This document shows, piece after piece, positions 1-13,000 of a DNA stretch of 64,000 nucleotides (positions are counted from its first letter, which is position 1; every line of letters starts with the position of its first letter). The position numbers were made by a program, and so were the translations under genes. The notes beneath the pieces are model-generated. The model did no database searches. It saw only the letters and a program-made list of their open reading frames with translations, and was not told the DNA's origin. The stretch is taken from positions 62,001 through 126,000 of the forward strand of contig BDIU01000020.1 of assembly GCA_002118135.1 (NCBI GenBank), read 5' to 3'. Source of the stretch: Trebouxia sp. TZW2008 (Eukaryota > Chlorophyta > Trebouxiophyceae > Trebouxiales > Trebouxiaceae).

Positions 1-141
1 GTATGGTGTAAGGAGGTTGAGCGTACACTGTTGATTCCAGCAGTCATAAACTTGCTGGGTGCCTTGACAATGCAGCTAGCATTGATGAGACAAAGGCAAA
101 GCTCCCAATGATAGGGCAAAAGTGACTGACCTGATTGCTTA

Positions 142-500
142 CTAGCATATTGATTCATCGTGATTCACTTCAGAGGGCTTAAGCTTGTGGGATGTGCTGA
201 CTGCCTTCAAAGCTGCAGCAGCTCCGAACTCGTCTCGTTTGCCTTTGAAGGCTTTGCTGACTGTCTTTTCAGGCCGGCCTTTCTCAAAGTGCAAATACAG
301 TTGAAAAGTCATGTTAGCATATAGATCATGATATGTGTACTTGTTTTGCATGGCACCGCCCAGAATCTTATGCACTACTTTGCTGTGCGGCCTATTTACC
401 TAGCATAATCATCAAGATACTTATCCCGATTGCAAAAATACATTCCAGTGCCTCCTGCTGAGGGCGGCCGTTTTGATTTGGCCCCACGAGCAGCACTCAT
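142..500 (-). CDS. Small unidentified protein, about 110 residues
   Basis: The product is not recognised. The start at 500 opens a Ser/Arg/Lys-rich leader (MSAARGAKSKRPPSAGGTG) followed by MYFCNRDKYLDDYAR. A second segment, at 382-142, reads KILGG...NKYTYHDLYANMTFQLYLHFEKG and ends KLKPSEVNHDESIC-stop. The two blocks look like one compact conserved domain. They are joined only across a 17-bp GT...AG gap (383-399) that is too short for a normal intron, so a deletion, an assembly error or two separate pieces are possible. The gene lies just downstream of CFAP57 on the same strand. A basic leader and this size are common among small axonemal proteins, but that is inference only. Confidence 0.5.
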
Positions 501-951
501 TGTGAAGCTATGCCGTCTGACTTGAGGTGGGCCAGCATCATGTGACCGTTGAGTCAACGGCCTCCTTGACACAGCAGCTGCTGCCATTTTGGCAGCTGCC
601 TGGTGTCCTAGCGATTGCAGCACCGGCGTTGGCAGCCTGCACAAACAATCAGCTATTCAGCACTTTAGCTGGCTCACTATGGTGCATAGGTCTCTGGGTG
701 GGCAGTGACAGTTGCCTGCACAACCAGTCAGCTACTCATGACTCTAGTGCTCACTGTTTTTGAATCAGGGGTAACATATGTGTCAATTAGTCCATATGTT
801 CAGGCCTGACAAGTACATGCTGCGTATCATCAAGGCACAAATGCACTGTTCACAATATGTAACAAAGCATTGCATGCAACCACTGAACACTGCTTCGACA
901 ACAACATCATTGAGTTGACATGAGTGTTTGCCAGGCAGCAGCAGCACTTAC

Positions 952-1033
952 CCATTTCTGCTCCCACAAAGATTGGTTCAATGGAAGTGATAGCAGCAGC
1001 AGCAGCAGCAGCAGCATTGTAAGCCTGCTGGTC
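952..1033 (-). other. Candidate exon with a GCT (poly-Ala) run
   Basis: A good acceptor (ttgttcag at 1034 and above) and a strong donor (GG|GTAAGTG at 951) bound 82 bases. In one frame these read DQQAYN, eight Ala, ITSIEPIFVGAEMG. The phase does not match the CFAP57 exon at 1085-1285, which would give a poly-Leu frame and which also runs into a stop right after its own donor. The exon may be an alternative 3' exon of CFAP57 or belong to a transcript I cannot resolve. The CAG/CTG tract at about 993-1016 is the repeat behind the homopolymer. Confidence 0.35.
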
Positions 1034-1080
1034 CTGAACAAGCAGCTGACATCATGACCTGCCCAGCAATCACTGCATTC

Positions 1081-4000
1081 CTACCTGTGCTGAGGGTCAG
1101 GCGGTTGTTGCGGCCCTGCAGTGGCCGGGCGGGGGTGGGGTGGGCTGCTATGCCTGGGCCCGGCTGTTTGAGGCCGTCCACTGCTGTAAGCCTGCTCTTG
1201 AGGGTGCCGCCGCTGGCTTGGTGGGGCGGTCATGGCAAACACATCTTCGTCTTCATCCTCGCCGTCTGAGATGGTGGTAGCTGACCTGGTTTGCTGTAGA
1301 ACGCACAGGACATTCAGCAGCATAAATCATATACAGTAGACTCTTTTTGTAAAAACACTTGATGTGAGAGCAATTTTGACGTAGGGACAACGCCATTGGT
1401 AACCAATCACTGTACTCTGACTGCAGTAGTCCCCCTGAGTAAGGACAATTTGATGTAAGGACACACTTCTTGGTGACCAAGGTAATAGAGAGCTGACTGT
1501 ACAATTTTCTCTTGACATGAGGACAACTTCTTTGTAAGGACAACACAATTCAGCACCAATCGCTGTACTCAGACTGCATTGCTATGTCTGAGTACGGACA
1601 ACTCAATATAAGGACAATCTCTTTAGTGACCAGTGCAGTTGTGACAGGGAGCTCTCACTGTCCTGGAAGGAGGTGAAAATGACATTGTTGCACAGCTCAC
1701 CCTGGTCTGAAGCGCATCTTTGAGGTCCAAGATCTGGCAGCGCTGCTGTTGGACCAGGTCTGAGCTGAAAACCATGAGGCTGTCAGCTATTCATTCATTC
1801 AGTCATTCATTAGGAACGTGTGCTAGGCAGCCTCAGCAGGCCCAACTAGGTACGCACAGAAGCAATCAGCTGTCTCGTACCAGTCCAGTCATGCGCTAGA
1901 CACGAGTGTAAGACAAAACGGCAGAGCTCACCCTTGCTTAGCATGCATCTTTGAGGTCCAGGATCTGGCAGCGCTGCTGTTCAACCAGGTCTGAGCTTCT
2001 GACTATACGACAAGAGTGCAGAACTCACCCTTGCTGATAGTGTATGCTCGAGGTCAAAGATTTGACACCGCTGCTGTTCAACCAAATTTGAGCTGCAGGC
2101 CATAAATCACAACTGCCGGGCATGAGTGAAGAGCTCACCCTCACTTGAAGTGCATCCTTGAGGTCCAAGATCTGGCAGCGCTGCTGTGCAACCAGATGTG
2201 AGCCAGCAGCCATGTGACAAGAGTGCAGAGCTCAGCCTTGCAGGGAGCACTGCGTGAAGGTCATGAGATGTAAAACAAGACTGGAGAGCTCACCCTTGCT
2301 TGCAGTGCATCCTTGAGATCCAAGATCTGGCAGCGTTGCTGTTCAACCAGGTCTGAGCTGGCAGTCAGCGCTGCCAGCAGCTCAATCACCCTCTCCCTCT
2401 CCTCACTCACCAGCTCATTCAGCGCCCTGGTGGGGCTGCCCAGCAGAAGAGCCCCAGTAGACGGCCTTCACACACACATTTGTTCCTTCAGGCATTGATT
2501 GGCTTATTTGTTTGTTAATTCATGCATTCACTCCTTGTGTCTTCCTTCATTCACCCATTTATTCAGCGCTCTGGTGGGGCTGCCCAGCAGAAGAGCCCCA
2601 GTGGACGGCCTGCAGCAAAGCATTTCTTTGGTAACACGCCACATTCACTGGGCAGGTGAGCCATTCAGGATGATCATTGATCAGCTCAGAGATGCAAAGC
2701 CACTGCAGCCAGGGTGCAGTCTTCTTCTATTTCAAGGGCAGCTGAGCCACTCAGGACGATCATTGATCAGCTCAGAGATGAAAGGCCCCTGCCGCCAGGG
2801 TGCAGTCTTCTTGTATTTCAAGGCCAGGGTGCAAAGCTGGTGGGAGCAGCGAGTTGTGCTGCAGGGTTGTACATTCAGCTGGAACAGTGATACCAGAGTT
2901 TTTGATGATGCTACAGTCACTTGTGCACTGGATTTTGTGCTGTCCATGATTCAATATATTTTTGACCCTGACCAGATTGCCAATACTGTAAACTACTGCC
3001 ATATTCCGTATGCATAAAACGTATGGTGCAACACTTACCAGACCATTGCATGACATCATTTGTATACTCACAGGGCAGCCAAAGCCCGCAAATGGATGTA
3101 CCTGGTGCCAGCTGTCAGGGGGCGGGCAGTAGCTGGGCGCCTGGTAAGGGCTGTGCCAGGGCGGGTAGGGGACCCAGGGGTTGAAGCCAGCATGAGGCTA
3201 GGGGCGCCCTGAATAGCCCTGGCTCCCTCTGCAGTAGCAGGCAGGCTGGCAGTGTAGGGGTCTGTGATCCCAGGTGGGTCTTGCCGCCTGGCCCCTGCCC
3301 CCATCTGCATTGCATCATTCAAGTTGTTCATCTTGCATTTGTCCGATAGCATGAGCAGCGCAAGCTCTGTTCATCTGACAGCATTCAGCACAATCTGCAC
3401 GTGCAGCTGTTGTTTGGGTTACCATCCCATCTGCACGGCATCATAGTTGGTTTTTGCATTTGCCCAATGGCATGAGCATGGCATGAGTTGTTGATTTGAC
3501 AGCATTCAGCACCATTTGCACATGGCGCTTTTGCTTGGATTCATTGAGAGTCTGTTGCCCTCATGTCTGCGCAAAAGCATGGCTTGGCATGCAACGCTGG
3601 AGGCTTCTATCATTCTGGTCAACCTGTACTGCTCTGACCACAACAGTACCAATAATAATCATCATAAATAATCATAATAATAATAATCACAACAACAACA
3701 ATAATGATGAAAACAAAAGTAATTATAGTAAATGGCTACACATCGCAGCACATGTGCTAGGTCCTATCCTGCCAGGCCGGCCTGTTCTGGGCGTAATAAC
3801 AAAGACGGTTGATTTTCAACATGTGAAAGCCAGACAAATTAATGTCGTTCCATAGCTGTGCTGCTCTGGTATCTCCTTGCCTGATATCAGCATAAGGAAC
3901 ACTGCTTTCTCAAGGCATCTGTTTATGATATTTGTAACTGATATTGTCTATGTAGTAGCCGCCTCACTGCAAATCAAGACAAGGGGCAAGGGAAACCTGT

Positions 4001-7000
4001 AGCCTATGCATTACATGGCGCCTGATTTGCCTGTGGACAAGCAGAGAGCAGACTGTGCACCGCTCAACTTGACGTTGTTTGTGTGACCTCATTGCAAATC
4101 AGAGCTGATATCAGGCTGAACTGTGTTGCATGCTGTACCTGATGCCTGAAGTGGTCATACTCAAGCTGCAGCGCCTTGGCCTGGTCACGCTCATGCTGCA
4201 GGCTGTTCTGCACCTGCTTCAGGCTGCGCCGCTCCTCCCACAGCTCCTTTAGCAGCGCTGCGTTCTCCAGCACCTTATCCCTCACAGTCTGCACACAAAC
4301 GTAATGGCATTGCTCATCAGCAATGCTTTCTCTTGCACTTTGCCACTCCCATGCATGCCTGCTTCAACAGCGCCGCTTTTCCCAGCACCTCGTCTCTCAC
4401 AGTCTGACCATGCAGGTCATGCATCTTTAAGCAATTGTGCAGTTGCATGCTGCAAAGCCTTGTCCCACACAGCCTCCACACAGAAGACCATGTAGCCTTG
4501 AGTTGCTGCAATGTGGCTGTCTCCTCAGCATCAGCAGCTGAATGCAGTGAGACCGAGATCAAATGGGAGGTAGTCGAGCAACTTGATGACTCTCACAAAC
4601 AATTTCGCCATCAGGACAATCTTAAGAAGCAGCCTAGACTGAGAGGTAAAACATGGGCAAGTAGCGCACCGCTTTCTCTGCTTGCTTGGCAGACTCCAGC
4701 TTGTTCTTGAGGACCTGAGTCTTCAGCTCTGCCACGTCCCGCTGGCGCACGACCTCCTGCTCTAGGCTCTTGTTTACTGTAATGGTCCTGTCACTACAGT
4801 AGCGTGTCACCAAACGCTGGATCTCCTGCATCAACATTGCTCACATGAGTTGCTGGCTCAATGCTCTTGTACACTGTGATGGTCCTGTCACTACAGTCGC
4901 GTGTCACCAAGCGCTGGATTTCCTGTAGCATCAACATTCAAGCCGGCCTTAAAGAGCACACAAGCCACACTTCAAGTCAGCGGGATTGATCTGGAGGATG
5001 TCAATTGCTCCAAGATCCTGTCATTGTGATGGCCCTGTCGCTGCAGTACTGTGTGACCAAGCGCTAGATCTGCTGCATCATACTCTTGAACCTTGTCTGT
5101 CATCTGGCATGCATTGGCATGGGGGGCAGTTCTGGTGAGCGAGCAAGGAATGGCAGATGCCTCCTGATGTATGAATCCACTCATGAAGCAACTGCCCTAG
5201 GTGCTTGTGCATGCTGTATTGCTGAGACAACAACATCTCAACAGCTTCTGCTGTTCTGATCAAGCAACGGCACAACCAAACGCCTCATTGATCATGCACA
5301 GGCACAAAGCATGTGTCTGTCTTTTGCTATGTGTTATCGCAGACTGAAGACGCGCAGACCTGCTGGCGGCGGCCCTTGCCCTCAGGAACGGCGTTCAGGG
5401 CGACCAGGTCGTGCTGCAGGTCGCGCCACAGGGCGCCTTTGTCGGCCAGCCGCTGGTGCAGCTGCTTGTTCTCCAGCTTGAGCGACTTGATGCGCATGGT
5501 CTGGTCCGTCATGCCCCGCGACAGCACCTGCAGCAAGGGCAGAAGTGGCGAGATCAGCTCCATGTTGCACCTGCCATGCCCGACACACAAGCTTGCACAC
5601 ATATGAAAAGCCTCACTCAGGTGATGTGACACTAGCTACAGGAATGCAGCTCAATCTGCATTGGCCTGCTCCTGATCAGCAGCATAGTTCGAGTGAAGTC
5701 GGCAGCATGTGCTGTGCCTTGAGCAGGAAATGAGACCTGAGGTTAACTTGAGCATGAGAGTATCTGTGTCACCACTCAACTCCTGAGCTGATGCACATGC
5801 CACACAATTCGCACAGAATGTAGATTACACAGTTGAGCAGGGGATGCAAGGCCACAGGGACAGGGGTGCTTACCGAGGCACGCTTGAGCTCCTCCACTAG
5901 CTCGCCATCCTGCTCCTGCAGCTGCTGGTTCAAGGTCTCTATCTGGTCCTCCTTTGGCTCCAATTCCTGCTCTAGCTCCTGTACACAAAGCCAGCACAGT
6001 GAAGGCATCTGATTCATACTGATTTGTCACTTGATGTTATATGCATTGAGCAGCGATTGTATGTTTCTGCTGGTTCAGCATCCCTATGTGGTCCTTCTTT
6101 GGTTTCAGCTCCTGCTCCAGCTCCTACACCCAGGCTCACAGCGTGAAGTGAATGATGCAGTTTTGGCTATGCTCAACAGACAAACCTCGAAGCTGCTTGC
6201 TACAGCTGCTTTCACCCACCTTGACCTGGCAATGTATGAGGTCAAGTGCTCTCATCAAGCAACGCTGGCATCCATGTGCGCCAAGCTACTGGGCAAAGTC
6301 AGCAGTATCTGTTGAGCACACCAGAGTGCAGTAGACCAACACAAACTCATGCTCCTCGTATCAGTACTCTATCAGAACAACCACGGCTATAGCTTCAGTC
6401 ATTGAAACATTACAGTCAGGCAAATCATTTGGACTCCACCTGAGTGCGGTAGCCAAGGACAAACTTATGCTTCTCCATGTCTGCGAGGCGGCGCCTGAGC
6501 AGCTGGATCGTAGTGTAGTTCTGGGCTATGACGGTCTCCCTCTCCGAGATCTCCTCCCTCAGAGCAGCAATGTTCACCTGGAAGTCTGTGCATTTGCTCT
6601 CCAGAGACAGCACCTGCAAGCCATCATGTAAGTGTTAGTTATCTCAAAACACCTTGTTTTCCAACTGATAGAAACAGCATCTGCTGGGTCAAGACAACAC
6701 CTGTACTTTGCCATGCAAGTAGGTGACTCCACAGACCTCAGAAGTCTATTGACAGAAACAGCATCTGCTGCTTTTAGTCTGAGGGTTGGTAAAGTTGCCA
6801 ACAACAAATGAGTGTCATGGTGTGCTGAAGCGTACTGGATCTGCCTGATACAGTGGAGGGAGAGGATCAACATCATGGTCAATCTACAACTGTACTGACC
6901 ACTTGTAGCTACAGACTTTGAAGGCTATGCGTATTGTTTGGGTGCTTGGTATGCATAACAATTGGTGATGCTGCTTTGTTGCTATGCTTGGCATGGACCG

Positions 7001-10000
7001 CAATGTTGCACCAACAATGCATCAACCCCAGGTGCACATTTCTGATGCTGATGTTGACCAGAGACATGCTATGCAAGGGCAACTTGTTTACGGTACAGTA
7101 AACTGTCTTTGTAACAACTGCTTTGGTTACCAAGAAATTTGTCCTTACATCAAATTGTCCTCACTCAGAGGGACGACTGCAGTCACAATGACTGGTTACC
7201 AATGGCGATGTCCTTACATCAAGATTGTCCTTACATCGAGCGTCCTTACAACAAGAGTTTACTGTAGCAGCAAGCTTAGCCTGTCCAGTGTGCTCAATGC
7301 AGAATAGGCTGAGTACGCAGCTTACGGATTGAGCAACCAAGCGCCACATTGACAGTAGCAGCAGAAAAGCGTGGTGTTCAGCAGATGCAATACCATGCTG
7401 AGATTCAGCATACCTGCTCCTGAAGCTGTTCCACCTTCTTGTGATCTGACTTGAGCTCATTCTTCAGACGGTAGTGACCAGTCTTCAAGATGTGATTCTT
7501 GCCCTTCAACTTGACCTCTCTGAACTCAGCTGCTTCCCGTATCTGCATAGCAGGCAGTTAGTACAGAAATGCTGATTGTGAGACTTGGCAGCTGTCTTGA
7601 TTAGCAACTCTGCAAATTCCAGCAAGACCTTCATGCTATGTTGCACAGAAGCGTTGATGCATGCCACTGGTGTGTGAAATATTGCTGGGCGCTTGTAATT
7701 AGTACCTGCCCGCAAGCACATTCTCAATCTGGCAGTTGCTCATGCTGCATCTGCTCTGACTGCAGTTACTTCACGCTCAGCCACAGGGACGCTCAGCACA
7801 GAGTCGTTGAAACATCACATCAAGGCGCTTTCGGCCAGCTCTGACGGTTTGAATGTTGCTTTCAACTGCACTTGGCCCTCTTTTGCAAGAGCACAAATCT
7901 CACAGTGAGGAGCACAGCGCTTAAATGAGCTGAAAAACCTGAGTCTGGTCCAAACAAGGCAGGCTGAGTGAGGCGCACCTTTTGAAGCTTGTCACTCATT
8001 TGCTGGCCTTTCTCCTCAAACTCCAAGTCATACTGCACCAGCACCTCCTTGTACTCAGCAGCTGCCTCCTGCATGCTGTCCATTACCCCATTGTACTTCT
8101 CCTCTGCCTCCACCAGTTTTCTGCATGCCACATATCAGGACTTACTTTGTCTAATCAGATTCTGTAAGGTAAGCAAAGTCAAAACGACTTGTCTGAATCC
8201 GCCCAAGTGGAATTTACAATGTAGTCAAGGTATTTCTCTTCTGCTAGCTTCCTGCATGCCAGTGAGCGGACTGTGTCTGTCTTGGACTTGGCAATGAAGA
8301 AAGCAGTCTAAGCATGCTTTGGATCCGCCTGAATGATGTTTATCTTGCTATTGTACTTTGCCCTCTGCTTCCACCAGTTTCCTACATGCCATTCAGCATG
8401 TTTAATATCCTCTTGCACAGAAATAAGGCCAAACCAAGAGTTGCTTGGTCGAGTCTCAGACCAAATGCTTGTCTTGCCACTGTGCTTCCCCTCTGCATGC
8501 CACTGTTGGTACACAAATCTGTTTTGCTGGACTTTGCAAAGAAGTGAGCAGTCCAAGGCTTGCCTGGGTTTGTCTGCATAGTGCCCAGCTTGCCATGGTA
8601 CCTCTCATCTGGCAACGGACGTCCAAGACAGCTTGATGGTGGTGAGCATCTCATCAGTGATCAGCCTCTTATGGCTCACAATGACAACTGGCATACAGTT
8701 GCAGGGGGGTTACGTCACATGGCAGGTTGCAAATGCAGTACAGGAGCCACTAGACCAGGTCATTCAACAAGCTGAGTGTTTGAGTAAGGGCGGCAGGGAA
8801 GCGCACTGGTCATAAGCTGCCAGAGTGTCCTGCAGGATCTGGGAGTGTGCTGCATCCACCTTGCGCACCTTCTCCTCCAGGCTGAACTGCATGTCATCCT
8901 TCTGCTGCTCCAGAAGTCGCACCTTCTCATGCTCCACCTGCAGTACAAAAGCACAATCGTAAGTGTTCAGCCATTATGCAACACTGACTTGTGAGCATCA
9001 ATATGAAAGAGAGCATCATATCATGTTCTGCAGAAAACGTTGCTTATTGAGGCCATTGAGCCAATGCAGACAACAGTTCTGATCACTGCTGTGCACAACA
9101 ACATGTGATGTCACAAACAGCTGTCACTGCTCAAGGGGATGACCCAGTCTGCAAGCACATGCAGTGCAGAGCAGCATCAACGCAAACACCTGCTGTCACA
9201 GCATGGCCCTCTTGATCACAGTTCAGGCTCACACTTTAATTCATGCAAATGGACTGCAAAACAATGATAACAGGCCCTTCTGAGCTGCAGCAGACTGGCA
9301 AACATTCCATGTATCCTAAAAGCAAAGCTGTGGGACCCTACCGCAAATCTGTTGTCATAGGCGGCTTCAAGCTGCTCTGTGGCAGCAGCATGCTGCGCCT
9401 CCATGTCTGCCAGGAAGCGGTCCTGCGCATCTGCTGCATTGGCCTTCAAGATGTTCAGCTCAGCAGTGGCATCATTGCGGGCCTGCTCAGCCGCCTCTCT
9501 TGCAGTGTTGGCCTCCCTCAGCTGCTCATTCAGTTGCTGTGGCTGAAGCATCAGCTTGTACTCATACTCAATGCGGACCTGCTTGACCTGCAGGCATGCA
9601 AAGCACCACTCAGCATTGTGCTCACTTAATGACTCCATCTTCAGCTAGAGGGTTGCAAAGCAGCGTGCAAAATTGTGCTTAACTCCTGCGCATGGGTCTG
9701 ACAACTCATTGGCTTGCTTCAACGCATGAATGCTGTGAGCGCTATTCACCAAGCTGCACTGGCACATAATCATGCACTGCCTTCTTGTGTGCTTAGACAG
9801 TTTGTGCAGCTCTCAAAGTCAAATCTGCTATGTGTCTTGCATTCAAATGCCATGCATGTCAGGTGATCTCTGCGCTCTGTAGACAACCAAAGCTTGAGGA
9901 TGATATTTGCTTGGCGTTTGCATCCACTGCATGCATGTCCACTGTCAGCATGGCAGCAGACATGCAAATCTGCTGCAGCCCATCTGCTGACATCACTGTG

Positions 10001-13000
10001 TCGACTGTACCTGATTCTTGAGCTCTGAAATGCGGTCATCTGTGGCTGCAAGGTTGCTCTGCCTTATGAGGTACACAGGAGGTCTGGCGTGGGGTCTTGG
10101 ACGCAGGCATTCATGACAATCAAGCCCAGACTCGGCATGAGCATACCTGATGCTTATGCTCTGAAAAGCGGTCGTCCATGACTGCAAGGTTGCGTGCTTC
10201 ATGAGGTGCACAGGAGGCAGCTCCAGCACAATCTCTGAGATCCAGGCATCCATGGCACTCAAGTGCAGACTCAGTGTGAGCATACCTGATTCTTAAGCTC
10301 TGAGATGCGGTCGTCCATGGCTGCCAGGTCGCTTTGCCTCATGAGGTACACGGGAGGCAGCTCCAGCATGGGGCGGTGGCCTATGGGCATGCCCTTCACC
10401 AACAGGTTGATGTTGGACATGAGCATGATGCCGTCTGAGCTAATGGTCACCAGCATGCTGCCGTTCTCTACCAGGGCCATGTGGGTAATGCTGCCCTCAT
10501 GCAGCTCACACTGCCCTGTGACATGATGTCATGATGTTATGTGAGACAAGATGATGTTATGTTGCTGAGCGGCACAGAATGCTGTTCACTGCTGACTGGC
10601 GCCAAATCGCGCATGGATGGGGAGCCATCACATCAGAGGCATAATCCCAGTCCTGGTAAGAACACTGTTTTGTGTTGTGAATCCTGTGTCGAGACATCCG
10701 TGAAAAGATGCCAGGGGGCTCGGCCAAATTTACACAGCAAGTTTTGCAGTGTTTGCAGACATAGGGAGTTGTTTGCATGAGCTGCAATGGCTGGACTGTG
10801 CTTGCGCCAGCAATACCCAGAGCCGACAATTGGAAGCACATTTGCAGCAGCAATCTACCAGGAACAAGAGCTGACAGATGATGTCATTCCATGAAATTTT
10901 GGACCTTCACAGTGACCCCTACTGACAAGGATGTGATTTTGTTGGGTTGATTCTCAGACAATGATTGACACACCTGAAGGTTCAGGTTGCAAGGGCCAGG
11001 TGTGGCAGGAAACAGCTCCTGAGGGGGTGGATGCCAAGACAGCAGTGTCTTCTCCTACCAGCACAATGCCCTTGGAAGACCCAGGAGCCACATCCCCTTC
11101 CCGCACCAGCACACCTCCCTACATACCAAACAGTTGCTGACACAGAAACGACAGCTCTGAAGCCAACAACAATAGCAAGCTCTGGCAGAACAATGTTAAT
11201 GCTTCTCAGCATCAGCTATGCTGCCCACCAGCACAATGCCCTTAGATGAGCCTGGAGCCACATCTCCTTTGCGCACCAGCACGCCTCTCTATGTACCAAA
11301 CGCTGGTTGACACAAGCATGACAGCCATCAAGCCTCAGAACAACCGCATGCATATGCAGGCATGCCAATTCTGAGGTGAATGAGAAGTGTTGCTGCTGGC
11401 AAACAGCAGAAGCAGCATTTTTGTGCATGTGTTGCTTACTGCAGCTGTTGAACATCAGAACAGCAGTCTTGTAGGCAGCTTTGCTTCTGACTTTCAGTAC
11501 TGAAAATGTTCTGACTGCTCTACACACTTCCTTTGCCTCAGAGAAGCGAGTGTGCATGGAAAGGCTGCAGTGGATGCTCAGCAGCAATGCTTACGCAATT
11601 CCAAGGCAGGACACTGATAGCTGTGAAGCATTGCAATGCTTGACATGGACACAATGCATATAGTTTGACCAAGTTCAACTGTGAGGCAGCGAGGAGAAGT
11701 TTCAGCGCACCTGCAGATGCTGCAGCTTGCCATCCATACTGCGTACAACAACTCCAGCAGCGCTGTTGCTGCTGAGGAACTGGACACAGCAGTAATTCTT
11801 CTGCTTGTCTACATACTCTTCCTGGGCAATTTTGAAGCCCCCTGGGACGTCCCACTGATAGCAGGCTCCCCCAGCTCCCACACTGGCCAGCCTTGCATCG
11901 TCTGCTGACCAGCATATGCTGGAAATAGCTGACGCATGACCCTATACATGCAGCAAGTGATGTAGTGAGGGTTTGTCATGTTAGTGAGTGTCATGTATGT
12001 GAGTCATTGGCTTTGGAATCAGCTGATGGATGGTGGTTGCACCCTTTGCTTTGAATGCAGCAAAATGGTGTTGGCTTTCAGCACTTACAGAAGATGACAA
12101 TGCAGGTGAGAGGTGATGATACAAACGAATTTCTGCAATACAGAATATGAACGCCTGGAGATGATAGAAGAATGCTAGGGCCCAATACTGCAGCCCTGAA
12201 AACAGATTAGCAACACAGGGCCACAGCTGATGCAAATTGTAATTTCATGTTGTAATAGTTTAGAGCAGGCACTTGTGCATGCCTGTTGCGTTGCATGTTA
12301 TCACCTTGAAATTTGCAAGGACTTGATGAGTGACCACACTCCAGAGTGTGATGACATGGCCCACTCCAGCCGCTGCAAATAGCTGACCTCCATTACTAAA
12401 GCTGCAAAGGCTGCACTTCTTCAGAGGGAACTCGTTGATCTCCTCAAGATCCGACCTGCGCAGTGTGAGCACCAACACTTACAAACAAGGCCTTGATGGC
12501 AACATCTGTTAGCCTGTACAAGCCAGCATCGTGACTCATGACAAGTACTTCAAGGGTCAGGGCAATGCATTTTCCACAGCAGTCTGAGGCATGAGCAATG
12601 TGGCATGAGAAGGTCTCACTACATGCAAACAAAGATGATGTGCAATCTCGGATGGTAAGCTGTTGAGGGGTGTGAACGCACCGCAGGATGTACAGCAGCT
12701 GCAGCCTGTCGCTGTAGGCAATGAGGAGCATGAGGCCTGAGCAGTGCATGGACAGGTCCACTGGGTCATCTGTCAGCTGCCGTTTCAGCACACACTCCTG
12801 CCTGCGATGATTCCAGATCCTGCACGCACACAAGGTAGAATCAGCATCCTTCTGGCTGCCACCAGCACAACCGGCACTAACACTTTGCTTGCTGCAGATT
12901 CAAGCTAGTTTGCATTGTTATCCAGAGAGGCGCTGCATGAGCTGTTGTTGACTCCGTGCCTTGAGAAGCAGCATGTCTGCACCCTGAAAACATCTTTGTT

